Positions 16,599 through 22,323 of a stretch of DNA of 38,244 nucleotides are shown here, piece by piece; within the stretch, counting starts at the first letter, position 1, and every line of letters starts with the position of its first letter. The notes under the pieces were generated by a model, which made no database searches, was not told the DNA's origin, and saw only the letters and a list, made by a program, of their open reading frames with translations. The position numbers and the translations under genes are program-made. The DNA lies in IMG/VR virus record IMGVR_UViG_3300037502_001157, positions 1-38,244 of that record. The stretch is one strand, 5' to 3'. Origin of the DNA: a virus.

Positions 16599-16961
16599 TC
16601 AGGCTTGGGGGGTTTTATAACGATCAACTCTAACAATTGCCCCACCACCTGATACGATTTCTTTGCGTTCAATCACTAGACGATAGACTTGCTTGTCATC
16701 ATTATACAAGCCTGCATCTTGCAGTGCATCTAAAATAGATTTACAGCAATTATCTATATCCATTAACCTTTTGTTTCTAGGATATAAGTCGATGTGAACT
16801 TCTAGTAATTCATCTCCAAATGTCTTGGCTTTAGCTTGTATGATCTCTAACCAGACAGCTTGTTTAAACGCTTTGCCACGAGCCGAGATGAATCGTCTAT
16901 GTCCTGATGCTATCCAATAGTTATTGACTGATGGAGGATAAGGCAAATTTAATGTGACCAC
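16599..16961 (-). CDS. rusA: RusA-like Holliday junction resolvase
   Basis: A 120-residue nuclease of the RusA family that cuts four-way DNA junctions. The family signature is clear: LPYPPSVNNYWIASG at the N-terminus, then MDIDNCCKSILDALQDAG with Asp68 and Asp70, and an acidic DD pair at 88-89 (NDDKQV), which are the metal-binding residues. Length equals that of E. coli RusA. It overlaps the stop of the SSB-like gene by one base. In this recombination cluster (exonuclease, annealase, SSB-like) it probably resolves branched replication or recombination intermediates before packaging. Confidence 0.85.
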   Translation of the reverse strand: MVTLNLPYPPSVNNYWIASGHRRFISARGKAFKQAVWLEIIQAKAKTFGDELLEVHIDLYPRNKRLMDIDNCCKSILDALQDAGLYNDDKQVYRLVIERKEIVSGGGAIVRVDRYKTPQA

Positions 16962-17242
16962 TAAAAGGGCACATCCTCATCATCAAACTCTCTTGTGTTT
17001 ACTTCCTTAGGATACTGAGCTTGTCTTTGTTGTTGCTGATCGAAGCGGTATGTATCCTCTGATAAAGTAATGAGAGTGCCATTAGCATTAGTGCGTTGCC
17101 ATGCACCTAATTGAATTGTGTCGCCAGCTTTGTAGTCACGCTTAATCACAAGCTTACCTGTGAAGTGTGGTGCCTTCTCTGACTTCATATTCTTATTGGT
17201 TAATAAACTTCCTGTGCCGGGTTTGTGTATAAACTCTGCCAT
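16961..17242 (-). CDS. Putative single-stranded DNA-binding protein (SSB-like tip)
   Basis: A 93-residue protein. A beta-rich body (HFTGKLVIKRDYKAGDTIQL, then GTLITLSEDTYRF) is followed by a Gln-rich linker (residues 69-74) and an acidic terminus DDEDVPF. This ending closely matches the C-terminal acidic tip by which bacterial and phage SSBs recruit partner proteins. It is shorter than a canonical SSB, so the fold is inferred from the tail, the linker and the context between RusA and RecT. It starts two bases after RecT. Confidence 0.6.
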   Translation of the reverse strand: MAEFIHKPGTGSLLTNKNMKSEKAPHFTGKLVIKRDYKAGDTIQLGAWQRTNANGTLITLSEDTYRFDQQQQRQAQYPKEVNTREFDDEDVPF

Positions 17243-17244
17243 GA

Positions 17245-18063
17245 CTATTCGCCTTTCCTAATTGATGTTGTTATTTTTGTAATTTCTATTTGTTCTAATG
17301 CTGATAGCTTGTGGATTAAATCGATGTTGGCATCTCTTAAATCATCAAGCTTGTGTCCTTTATCCTCTAGTGAATACTTGGCACTTGTCCATATCTTTCT
17401 ATACAAATCTGTATAGGCTGTGATCCATTCCTTGTTGGTAGCATACTGAGCATAAGGCTCATCACTTCCAGGAATAAAGATAGGAATAGATAGTTCATTG
17501 AAAGGTTTGTCATCCTTCATGTCATCAAAGTCTCCAGCTTTTCTAGTGATGGCTTGGATGGTAGGAGTGACATCAACTTCTTGTGGCTTGCTATCGAAGT
17601 CTTGTATCTCCTCAGGCGTGTAGGTGCCAACTACACACCCTGGAAATACAGTTCGAATACCCTCACTGACTACCCTAGCTCTTAACATAGCTCTAGGATA
17701 CTTAGCCCAATTATCCTTGCCAGCTAAACCAATACGCTTGGCTTGTTCGAGTGTCCATGTCAATTCAATCGAACCGCCGTTGGGATGGGAGAATATACCA
17801 GTGACTTTCTCATCAGTATAATCTTTCCATTCCACTTTACCCCCAGCGCTTTGAAATCTAGCAAGCATGGCATCAGCTTTTAATGCTGGTCTGCCTTGGA
17901 TAATGTGGTAGTCCCGTGCAGCCATGGCAGGATGCAGCCCCTCAGCTTGCGCGATTGCCATGAGTGCTAGGACTTGTTCAGGTGTTTGCATACCGAACAG
18001 CTTTGATTTGGCTATGGCGTCTGCCATGCCTTTCATTTCTTCAAACGGAATGATGTTGCTCAT
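17245..18063 (-). CDS. recT: RecT-family single-strand annealing recombinase
   Basis: A 272-residue annealase. The N-terminal two thirds carry the RecT-type blocks: PEQVLALMAIAQAEGLHPAM (about residues 28-47), ARDYHIIQGRPALKADAML, AGGKVEWKDY, and PRAMLRARVVSEGIRTVFPG (about 122-141). The C-terminal part is variable and acidic. It anneals complementary ssDNA made by the YqaJ-type exonuclease encoded upstream in the same arm. The leader contains TTTCTAAC, CACAGGGGAG and then the ATG, and that leader overlaps the end of a 58-codon gene (four-base overlap). Confidence 0.85.
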   Translation of the reverse strand: MSNIIPFEEMKGMADAIAKSKLFGMQTPEQVLALMAIAQAEGLHPAMAARDYHIIQGRPALKADAMLARFQSAGGKVEWKDYTDEKVTGIFSHPNGGSIELTWTLEQAKRIGLAGKDNWAKYPRAMLRARVVSEGIRTVFPGCVVGTYTPEEIQDFDSKPQEVDVTPTIQAITRKAGDFDDMKDDKPFNELSIPIFIPGSDEPYAQYATNKEWITAYTDLYRKIWTSAKYSLEDKGHKLDDLRDANIDLIHKLSALEQIEITKITTSIRKGE

Positions 18064-18236
18064 CTTATTTTTACTCCCCTGTGGTTAGAAATCTTTTTAA
18101 TGTTGCTCCATGTTGTTGTATTGATATAGGGTTGCATATTCCTAGCCCTAATCTCTTCCTTTTGTAGTATCCAATCCAATTGCATACGCACTGATTCTGG
18201 ATATAACTTTCTAGCTTTTTCTACAAATTCTTTCAT
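18060..18236 (-). CDS. Small hypothetical protein between HTH and RecT genes
   Basis: A 58-codon frame that fills the gap between two sure genes. It starts MKEFVEKARKLYPESVRMQL and its stop overlaps the RecT ATG by four bases (atga). The start lies just after the HTH gene stop without a strong RBS, so translation may depend on re-initiation. The N-terminal half is helical and charged. Tight packing on both sides is the main support. Function unknown. Confidence 0.55.
   Translation of the reverse strand: MKEFVEKARKLYPESVRMQLDWILQKEEIRARNMQPYINTTTWSNIKKISNHRGVKIR
18064..18091 (-). promoter_or_regulatory. CTAAC-AGGGG leader upstream of RecT
   Basis: On the minus strand: TTTCTAAC, CAC, AGGGGAG, then the start region. 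This is one instance of a recurrent leader in the leftward arm. The AGGGGAG serves as RBS; the conserved CTAAC 4-9 bases before it has no obvious translational function. It lies within the end of the 58-codon gene. Confidence 0.5.
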
Positions 18237-18237
18237 A

Positions 18238-18456
18238 TTAAGTCGCTGCCTTTCTTAAAGAATATTCAGCAATTCGTTTGGCTCCCCCCCTCCCAGAAAT
18301 TTTCACGATTTTGCAATCGATCTCATTTCCTTGTTGAGCTAAGTCATAAATACGAGCTGCTAACCTAAAACATCCATAAAGCTTCAATGCTTCAATGGCT
18401 GTAATTGTTTTATGTTGCTTTAAGTGTGACAAAATTTCTCTTGCTTGTGAATCCAT
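18238..18456 (-). CDS. Helix-turn-helix DNA-binding protein
   Basis: A 72-residue winged-helix-like protein: REILSHLKQHKTITAIEAL, then LYGCFRLAARIYDLAQQG as the recognition helix region, and a basic C-terminal wing with KISGRGGAKRIAEYSL. This is the pattern of a small HTH domain family common in phage replication clusters (HTH_39-like). It may act as a regulator or help open DNA. It is preceded by a full TCTAAC-TTTT-AGGGGATA leader. Confidence 0.7.
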   Translation of the reverse strand: MDSQAREILSHLKQHKTITAIEALKLYGCFRLAARIYDLAQQGNEIDCKIVKISGRGGAKRIAEYSLRKAAT

Positions 18457-18480
18457 TTTTTATCCCCTAAAAGTTAGATT
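18457..18480 (-). promoter_or_regulatory. CTAAC-AGGGGATA leader upstream of the HTH gene
   Basis: On the minus strand: AATCTAACTTTTAGGGGATA, then AAAAAATG. It is one of the clearest copies of the recurrent leader and lies directly after the exonuclease stop codon. Confidence 0.55.
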
Positions 18481-19381
18481 ATTTGACAAGGAACCGCCTT
18501 GACCCCGGCATTTCTACTATAAATTGCTCATACACTTCTGGCATAGACTGTTTAAACAGATCAGAGCTAAATCGCTTTGATGGCTTAGCAGCACGCCATG
18601 TCACAAGTGTTTCACCACTTACGCTTACAATATCAGCGTAATCTTGCATAGAGGCTCGTATAGCAGTCTCTATTTGTTCTGCTTTCTCTTCATATTGCTT
18701 CACAAGCCCTTTAATCTCTTTTAATTGAGCTATGGCTGTTTCCATGGCTTGTGTAGCGATCACAGATTGACCATTGTCCTTTGGATAGATCAATTTGGTT
18801 GCTTCCAAGGTTTCTGGTGCTGGGAGTGTGTCAGCTTTGACATGACCCCAATAAATAGCCATATCTTTGATTAGGTTTTCTTTTTCCTCGTCTGTGAATG
18901 TGAAATCAAACGTCTGAAATTCTTGACCACCAAATAAGACAGCCAGAATGACACGATCAACTCGATGAACGGTTGCCTCGTGTAGAATTTGAGCATAATC
19001 AGCAGGAGGAATCCTATTAGTTTCCACATCAAACTTATTTCGTGAATTAATGTTGTAATTTTTTGCTTCGACCAATACTCGACCATCAGTAGAAATAAAA
19101 TCGAAATGGGAACGTAGCCAACTATGGTCAGGATGTGTGAGAGGGTAATCCGCATCTTTTAACTCCATTTTTAGTTTATCTTGTGCTAACCTACCAATAA
19201 TGGGTTGCATGACATGACCCATCTGAACAGCCTCTATTTGAGACAAATCAGGGGGATCAATTTTGCCTTGTTTTTGCATGATGACCTCAACAGCTTTGCC
19301 ATTCATGACTTGACGAGTGTCAGACGCCCACCAAGCGCTATTTCTTACTTCCGGTAGAAAATCATCACGATCATTTGCCAT
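18479..19381 (-). CDS. YqaJ-type viral exonuclease
   Basis: A 300-residue nuclease of the YqaJ (lambda exonuclease-like, PD-(D/E)xK) group. Key parts: RNSAWWASD near the N-terminus, GHVMQPIIG (about residues 55-63), SHFDFIS with Asp94 and LVEAKNY with Glu105 and Lys107, which form the metal-binding and catalytic core. The C-terminal third is a helical, Gln/Glu-rich coiled-coil-like extension (about 215-255). It degrades one strand of dsDNA ends to give ssDNA for the RecT protein. Its start overlaps the end of a small coiled-coil gene by 11 bases. Confidence 0.8.
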   Translation of the reverse strand: MANDRDDFLPEVRNSAWWASDTRQVMNGKAVEVIMQKQGKIDPPDLSQIEAVQMGHVMQPIIGRLAQDKLKMELKDADYPLTHPDHSWLRSHFDFISTDGRVLVEAKNYNINSRNKFDVETNRIPPADYAQILHEATVHRVDRVILAVLFGGQEFQTFDFTFTDEEKENLIKDMAIYWGHVKADTLPAPETLEATKLIYPKDNGQSVIATQAMETAIAQLKEIKGLVKQYEEKAEQIETAIRASMQDYADIVSVSGETLVTWRAAKPSKRFSSDLFKQSMPEVYEQFIVEMPGSRRFLVK

Positions 19382-19547
19382 GTTTCATCTCCCATAAAAT
19401 ATCTGTAAGGGTTTCAAGTAGTTTTTCTAGTTTTTTGACACGATCATCAAGATGATTGATTTTGACATTGAGCTTCATATCATCAACACGCAAGGCATTG
19501 GATACGGTTTCAATTTGAGACCTAATCTCATTTAATACAATTTCCAT
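19371..19547 (-). CDS. Small coiled-coil protein
   Basis: A 58-residue protein with regular hydrophobic heptads: IVLNEIRSQIETVSNALRVD, then MKLNVKINHLDDRVKKLEKL and LETLTDILWEM. It probably forms a dimeric or trimeric coiled coil. It has a complete leader (TCTAACTGGGGATAACT then ATG) and its end overlaps the exonuclease start by 11 bases. Coupling to the exonuclease suggests a partner or regulatory role, but no family is recognised. Confidence 0.65.
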   Translation of the reverse strand: MEIVLNEIRSQIETVSNALRVDDMKLNVKINHLDDRVKKLEKLLETLTDILWEMKHGK

Positions 19548-19566
19548 AGTTATCCCCAGTTAGATT
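19548..19566 (-). promoter_or_regulatory. CTAAC-GGGGATA leader upstream of the coiled-coil gene
   Basis: On the minus strand: CAATCTAACTGGGGATAACT. Here CTAAC and GGGG are separated by a single base, the shortest spacing among the copies. Confidence 0.5.
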
Positions 19567-19577
19567 GTTTAAACGGT

Positions 19578-19718
19578 TTAAAAGCAGTTAGTCACATTAC
19601 CGCAAGTTGTGCAGTTAATGATTCGACCATCTACGATATAAGTTTGTGTGTAGCACGCATAGGCTTTTAAGGCTACAAGTGCTAATACGATTCCAGTTGC
19701 TATGATTACTTTTTTCAT
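19578..19718 (-). CDS. Small exported Cys-rich protein
   Basis: A 46-residue precursor (ATG 19718 chosen because of the leader TTTTAAC-TATA-AGGGG; an upstream in-frame start at 19769 lies in the next gene). It has a signal peptide (MKKVIIATGIVLALVALKA) with a likely signal-peptidase I site AYA|C. The mature part is about 23 residues with four Cys (CYTQTYIVDGRIINCTTCGN, then VTNCF), so disulphides in the periplasm are likely. Similar tiny CTTCGN-type proteins occur in other phages. Function unknown; it could act on the host envelope. Confidence 0.65.
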   Translation of the reverse strand: MKKVIIATGIVLALVALKAYACYTQTYIVDGRIINCTTCGNVTNCF

Positions 19719-19741
19719 GATGTTTCCCCTTATAGTTAAAA
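19719..19741 (-). promoter_or_regulatory. TAAC-AAGGGG leader upstream of the exported peptide gene
   Basis: On the minus strand: TTTTAACTATAAGGGGAAAC. The C of CTAAC is replaced by T; the rest of the recurrent leader is kept. Confidence 0.45.
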
Positions 19742-19978
19742 TGGATTGTTTTCCAATGTGCTGTCCCATTGGTATTCTCTTACTTTACTTGCTATGGGTT
19801 CAAAGTGTTGACCAGCAGTCCCACAATTTCCAGAGTGACGATGATGTGAACAAGCTAGATAAGTTTTGTCACCAGTCACCAAATCAAGTATAGGTGTTTT
19901 CTTACACACCGATCCTAATTCATTGGAATGTTCAAAATGTATGCAGTCAATACAGATTCTTATTTTACGACTAATCAT
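19736..19978 (-). CDS. Small Cys/His-rich, probably zinc-binding protein
   Basis: An 80-residue protein with CIDCIHFEHS, then SVCKKTP, ACSHHRHSGNCGTAGQHFEP. Cys and His are spaced as in small phage zinc-ribbon or treble-clef-like proteins (C-x2-C near the N-terminus, Cys/His cluster in the middle). The C-terminal GxxGxxFEP motif is common in small phage proteins of unknown role. It has a full leader (TTTCTAACTAGGGGAC). Neighbours are a lipoprotein upstream and an exported peptide downstream. Confidence 0.65.
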   Translation of the reverse strand: MISRKIRICIDCIHFEHSNELGSVCKKTPILDLVTGDKTYLACSHHRHSGNCGTAGQHFEPIASKVREYQWDSTLENNPF

Positions 19979-19998
19979 AATGTCCCCTAGTTAGAAAG
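19979..19998 (-). promoter_or_regulatory. CTAAC-AGGGG leader upstream of the zinc-binding gene
   Basis: On the minus strand: CTTTCTAACTAGGGGACATT. A second CTAAC lies eight bases further upstream (19998-20002), so the element is doubled here. Confidence 0.5.
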
Positions 19999-20011
19999 TT
20001 AGTGTGTTATC

Positions 20012-20040
20012 AAATTAAATGATTATATTTACCTTGTCAA
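20012..20040 (-). promoter_or_regulatory. Possible sigma70-type promoter, leftward
   Basis: A perfect -35 TTGACA (20040-20035 on the minus strand), 17 bases, then TAATTT (only three of six -10 matches). It overlaps the lipoprotein stop codon and would serve the zinc-binding and exported-peptide genes and those after them. Weak -10, so low confidence. Confidence 0.3.
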
Positions 20041-20282
20041 GCTTTTTTTCGAGTTTTATATTTGACCATATAAACCATGCTCACCCTACACATCTTGTTA
20101 CCCTTGATAACATTAAAGACATGGCACTTAATTACAGGGCTTTGGTGTGCGATCAAATAGCGTTCCCCAGCATATTGCACCCCAGAATTAATAGCCACAC
20201 TTGTAGCTATTTCGGCACACCCTGTTAATAAAAGTGTAAAGCATACTTTACATAGCAAATGACTTAAATTTATGATTTTCAT
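20037..20282 (-). CDS. Small lipoprotein
   Basis: An 81-residue protein with a lipoprotein signal: MKIINLSHLLCKVCFTLLL then TGC, where the Cys at about residue 22 would be lipidated (lipobox LLTGC). The mature part is short and basic (ending KYKTRKKA). It has an AAAAGGGGATA leader with CTAAAA in place of CTAAC. An outer-membrane role such as an o-spanin-like or superinfection-exclusion lipoprotein is possible; nothing decides between them. It lies directly beside the DnaA-box array. Confidence 0.6.
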   Translation of the reverse strand: MKIINLSHLLCKVCFTLLLTGCAEIATSVAINSGVQYAGERYLIAHQSPVIKCHVFNVIKGNKMCRVSMVYMVKYKTRKKA

Positions 20283-20326
20283 AAAATTATCCCCTTTTAA
20301 TTTTAGAACATCTTTAAAAAGCTATC

Positions 20327-20368
20327 TGTGGATAACCTGTGGATAAGTTGTGGATAACCTGTGGATAA
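20327..20368 (+). repeat. Four tandem DnaA boxes with 11-bp spacing
   Basis: TGTGGATAA (complement TTATCCACA, the E. coli consensus R1-type DnaA box) occurs at 20327, 20338, 20349 and 20360. All four are perfect and in the same orientation, one helical turn apart. The two-base linkers are CC, GT, CC. The array would place four DnaA molecules on one face of the DNA beside the AT-rich tract. Confidence 0.85.
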
Positions 20369-20405
20369 CTTATCACTCGCTTATAATATTAGAGTATTAA
20401 TAACT

Positions 20406-20451
20406 ATGAATATAAACTATGTTTATATTCATTATTAAAATGGTTTTAATA
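20406..20451. repeat. Pair of perfect hairpins in the AT-rich origin tract
   Basis: Hairpin 1: ATGAATATAAAC (20406-20417), three-base loop, GTTTATATTCAT (20421-20432), 12 perfect pairs. Hairpin 2: TATTAAAA (20433-20440), three-base loop, TTTTAATA (20444-20451), 8 pairs. They are directly adjacent and about 40 bases from the last DnaA box. They could be cruciform sites, a primosome or primer start, or binding sites of a dimeric protein. Confidence 0.6.
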
Positions 20452-20728
20452 CTACTATTTTATATATCTCATATATAATATTATAATAGAGTGATTAAAA
20501 ATTAAGCAGTCTTAAAAATCACTCACACAAATCACCTACAAAACACTTTTACACCTAAAGACAAGCAAAGATATATCTACAAACCAAAAATGTGTTTTAG
20601 ATATGTTTTTGTGTGTTTTAGGGCTATATAACAATCTCTATGTTGATGACTTTTGTGTAAATCATCAAAATAAGGCAAATTGCACAAATAATGAGCAATT
20701 CTCGGTCTAAATGTTGCATTTTTGTCCC

Positions 20729-21112
20729 CTAGTAAAAAATAAGATCATTCGGATATGCTTTTAGCTGACCTACCTTTTTAAAACCCCACGGATTTTTAAT
20801 CGTGGTGTCATGAAAATGTGTAGCCCCACGCGAGTAATCTTTTTTAATGTCCATGTTGATTATTTTTTGAGCAATAATCATGTTCTTTAAAATGGTTTTA
20901 CTATCTGGGTAAGAATATTCCCCCATGTTTAAACGCGTTATGTATTCACTTGACCATTTTTTGTTAATGACCTCACATAATCGGTTATGTTTAAACTCTG
21001 CCCTACGATAGTAAACCATACCTACCGCTATTTTAGTTTCCATAGGCGTAAGATCACTCCCCGCCTCTCCTGCTATTACAAGTCCTAAACAATAAGCCCC
21101 TAATAACGACAT
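20729..21112 (-). CDS. SleB-like cell wall hydrolase
   Basis: A 127-residue protein of the SleB/Hydrolase_2 group (peptidoglycan lytic activity). Family features: LGLVIAGEAGSDLTPMETK with the putative catalytic Glu16, AVGMVYYRRAEF, and the C-terminal block GATHFHDTTIKNPWGFKKVG ending in a final FY. The N-terminus is moderately hydrophobic. The RBS is aaggagac. It lies upstream of the origin and in the early/middle arm, far from the holin/M15 endolysin cassette. It may serve envelope remodelling or DNA entry rather than final lysis, or be a second lysin. Confidence 0.65.
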   Translation of the reverse strand: MSLLGAYCLGLVIAGEAGSDLTPMETKIAVGMVYYRRAEFKHNRLCEVINKKWSSEYITRLNMGEYSYPDSKTILKNMIIAQKIINMDIKKDYSRGATHFHDTTIKNPWGFKKVGQLKAYPNDLIFY

Positions 21113-21129
21113 ATTGGTCTCCTTTGTAT

Positions 21130-21333
21130 TTAGTCTGGGTATTCATATACCACAGGTTCCATATCATAATATTCCACGCCTACAATGGTTATATTAGGGC
21201 TATTTTTTTCCCCTTGCTTTAAATCTAGGGTATAGTTAGCATGGCGCGCATAATCTATCGCGTCATCTTCACTATCTGCTTCTACATCAATCCACACCTG
21301 ATGAAATAATGCCACCGAGTATAATTTAGTCAT
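21130..21333 (-). CDS. Small acidic early protein
   Basis: A 67-residue acidic protein starting MTKLYSVALFHQVWIDVEAD and ending EYYDMEPVVYEYPD. The motif DVEADSEDDAIDYARHA resembles small proteins in phage early regions. It overlaps the upstream gene by eight bases and has an aaaggag RBS. Acidic charge is shared by its four upstream neighbours. Function unknown; host-takeover or DNA-mimic roles are possible for such clusters. Confidence 0.6.
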   Translation of the reverse strand: MTKLYSVALFHQVWIDVEADSEDDAIDYARHANYTLDLKQGEKNSPNITIVGVEYYDMEPVVYEYPD

Positions 21334-21529
21334 CCTTTAAACTCCTTTCAATTATGTTTTCTATCGCAAAATAAAGCTCCATGCCTAATTCTGTATTTTT
21401 GGTGCCTTCTGGATCATCGGGATCAACTTCTACGCACTTATGCTCTATTTTTAATACATCCAGCACTTCCCAATAAATTTTGTCCGCTAAATCATAAACA
21501 AAATACTCATCTAAATTATGTAATGCCAT
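21326..21529 (-). CDS. Small acidic early protein
   Basis: A 67-residue acidic protein with a helical pattern (DLADKIYWEVLDVLKIEH, then LGMELYFAIENIIERSL). The centre VEVDPDDPEG is very acidic. The RBS aaggggc precedes the ATG, two bases after the upstream gene. No recognised family. Confidence 0.6.
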   Translation of the reverse strand: MALHNLDEYFVYDLADKIYWEVLDVLKIEHKCVEVDPDDPEGTKNTELGMELYFAIENIIERSLKDD

Positions 21530-21531
21530 GA

Positions 21532-21738
21532 TTAAGCCCCTTCCTTCGCTGGTTCAAATCGATCACAAGTCCATCCATCGTCTGCATATCTCACAACGCG
21601 GGATTCTTCTATCTCCAATAAAAACTCATCTACATAACGGGCTAAATGCTCTGGAAAACTTAACGTTTCAGTAATCCCATCTTCCCATTCAATCTCTATT
21701 TTTAAATCCCATGAAACAATCCTTTTAATATCATTCAT
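21532..21738 (-). CDS. Small acidic early protein
   Basis: A 68-residue protein with short beta strands (IVSWDLKIEIEWEDGI), then LSFPEHLARYVDEFLLEI and VVRYADDGWTCDRFEP. A small alpha/beta fold is likely. It is part of a compact leftward operon, two bases from each neighbour. No function recognised. Confidence 0.6.
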   Translation of the reverse strand: MNDIKRIVSWDLKIEIEWEDGITETLSFPEHLARYVDEFLLEIEESRVVRYADDGWTCDRFEPAKEGA

Positions 21739-21740
21739 TT

Positions 21741-21962
21741 TTAAGCTCCTATCGCGTCAGTGTTTGTCATAATTTCATCAATCGGAAACCCGCTAAATAA
21801 TTCACGGGCTTCCTTAAGGTTATAAACCGATGTCCCCATCGGCTCATAATCTTCAAATTCACTGCAAAACTCATCACATTCATCACGGGTTTTAAACGCG
21901 ATGACATCATCACAACTTGGAAAAGTAGGATTCACTTTTACTGCTATAAAAATGCTATTCAT
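21741..21962 (-). CDS. Small acidic early protein
   Basis: A 73-residue protein, MNSIFIAVKVNPTFPSCDDV then a Glu/Asp-rich centre (DECDEFCSEFEDYEPMG). Three Cys are present, two of them close together in the acidic stretch. It sits in the tight run of acidic genes between the hydrolase and the 22234 gene. Function unknown. Confidence 0.6.
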   Translation of the reverse strand: MNSIFIAVKVNPTFPSCDDVIAFKTRDECDEFCSEFEDYEPMGTSVYNLKEARELFSGFPIDEIMTNTDAIGA

Positions 21963-21964
21963 AA

Positions 21965-22234
21965 TTAAGCTCCCATGTTAGAAAAGGTGTAACGGTTATA
22001 CTCACGGATAGGCGAGTAATCTTTATAAAGATCAACTTCGATCTCGAAGGGCTCGTTGATCGCTTTTAAAGCTTGGATCAGGGTTCCCGTGTCGCAATCT
22101 TCTTCCAGATATGCTTTATTTCCCCTAATATATGAATAAGTGGTTATTTTGTCTTGAATATTGAGTTTATGAAGTAGATCAATGTCCACTTCAGTCCATC
22201 CATGTCCAGAATCAGAATGAAATATAAATTTCAT
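21965..22234 (-). CDS. Small early protein, first gene of its sub-operon
   Basis: An 89-residue protein: MKFIFHSDSGHGWTEVDIDL, KITTYSYIRGNKAYLEEDCD, LIQALKAINEPFEIEVDLY. The pattern GHGWxEVD and YxxxxxxYLEEDCD is typical of a small conserved phage family of unknown function. It starts after a structured spacer (hairpin, palindrome, TTCTAAC-TATAAA-AGGGAG leader) and probably heads the transcript or processed mRNA for the genes down to the hydrolase. Confidence 0.65.
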   Translation of the reverse strand: MKFIFHSDSGHGWTEVDIDLLHKLNIQDKITTYSYIRGNKAYLEEDCDTGTLIQALKAINEPFEIEVDLYKDYSPIREYNRYTFSNMGA

Positions 22235-22262
22235 GGTAAATACTCCCTTTTATAGTTAGAAA
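22235..22262 (-). promoter_or_regulatory. CTAAC-AAAGGGAG leader upstream of the 22234 gene
   Basis: On the minus strand: TTTTCTAACTATAAAAGGGA, then GTATTTACC and ATG. It follows a perfect 8-bp palindrome by only a few bases. Same layout as at 24151 and 22951. Confidence 0.5.
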
Positions 22263-22264
22263 AT

Positions 22265-22284
22265 GATTATCAATAATGATAATC
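22265..22284. repeat. Perfect 8-bp inverted repeat, operator-like
   Basis: GATTATCA (22265-22272), four bases, TGATAATC (22277-22284). It lies directly upstream of the CTAAC leader in the gap between the clamp-like gene and the 22234 gene. It could be an operator for a dimeric regulator or an mRNA hairpin. Confidence 0.5.
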
Positions 22285-22285
22285 C

Positions 22286-22315
22286 TATAACCCGCTAATC
22301 TTTTAACGGGTTATA
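22286..22315 (-). terminator. Hairpin downstream of the clamp-like gene
   Basis: TATAACCCG (22286-22294) and CGGGTTATA (22307-22315) form a 9-bp stem with a 12-base loop, eight bases after the DnaN-like stop codon. No T-run follows, so it is more likely a mRNA-stabilising or pausing hairpin than a full rho-independent terminator. Confidence 0.4.
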
Positions 22316-22323
22316 AGTTAGCA

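Larger units (their letters stand above)
20283..20728. other. Non-coding AT-rich region, candidate replication origin
   Basis: 446 bases without a credible gene. From left to right it holds the leader of the lipoprotein gene, four DnaA boxes (20327-20368), a very AT-rich tract with palindromes (20380-20500), an 8-bp inverted repeat GAGTGATT/AATCACTC (20489-20496 and 20517-20524), and a tract with two TGTGTTTTAG repeats (about 20590-20625). The combination of DnaA boxes, AT-rich unwinding-type DNA and hairpins, with no ORF, matches a DnaA-dependent origin. The replicative role is inferred. Confidence 0.7.

Noticed and set aside
22265-22284. Fur-box-like sequence (GATAAT/ATTATC words)
   Set aside because: The palindrome resembles iron-box half-sites, but such A/T words are expected in this AT-rich DNA and no iron-related gene is nearby. 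It was kept only as a generic inverted repeat.
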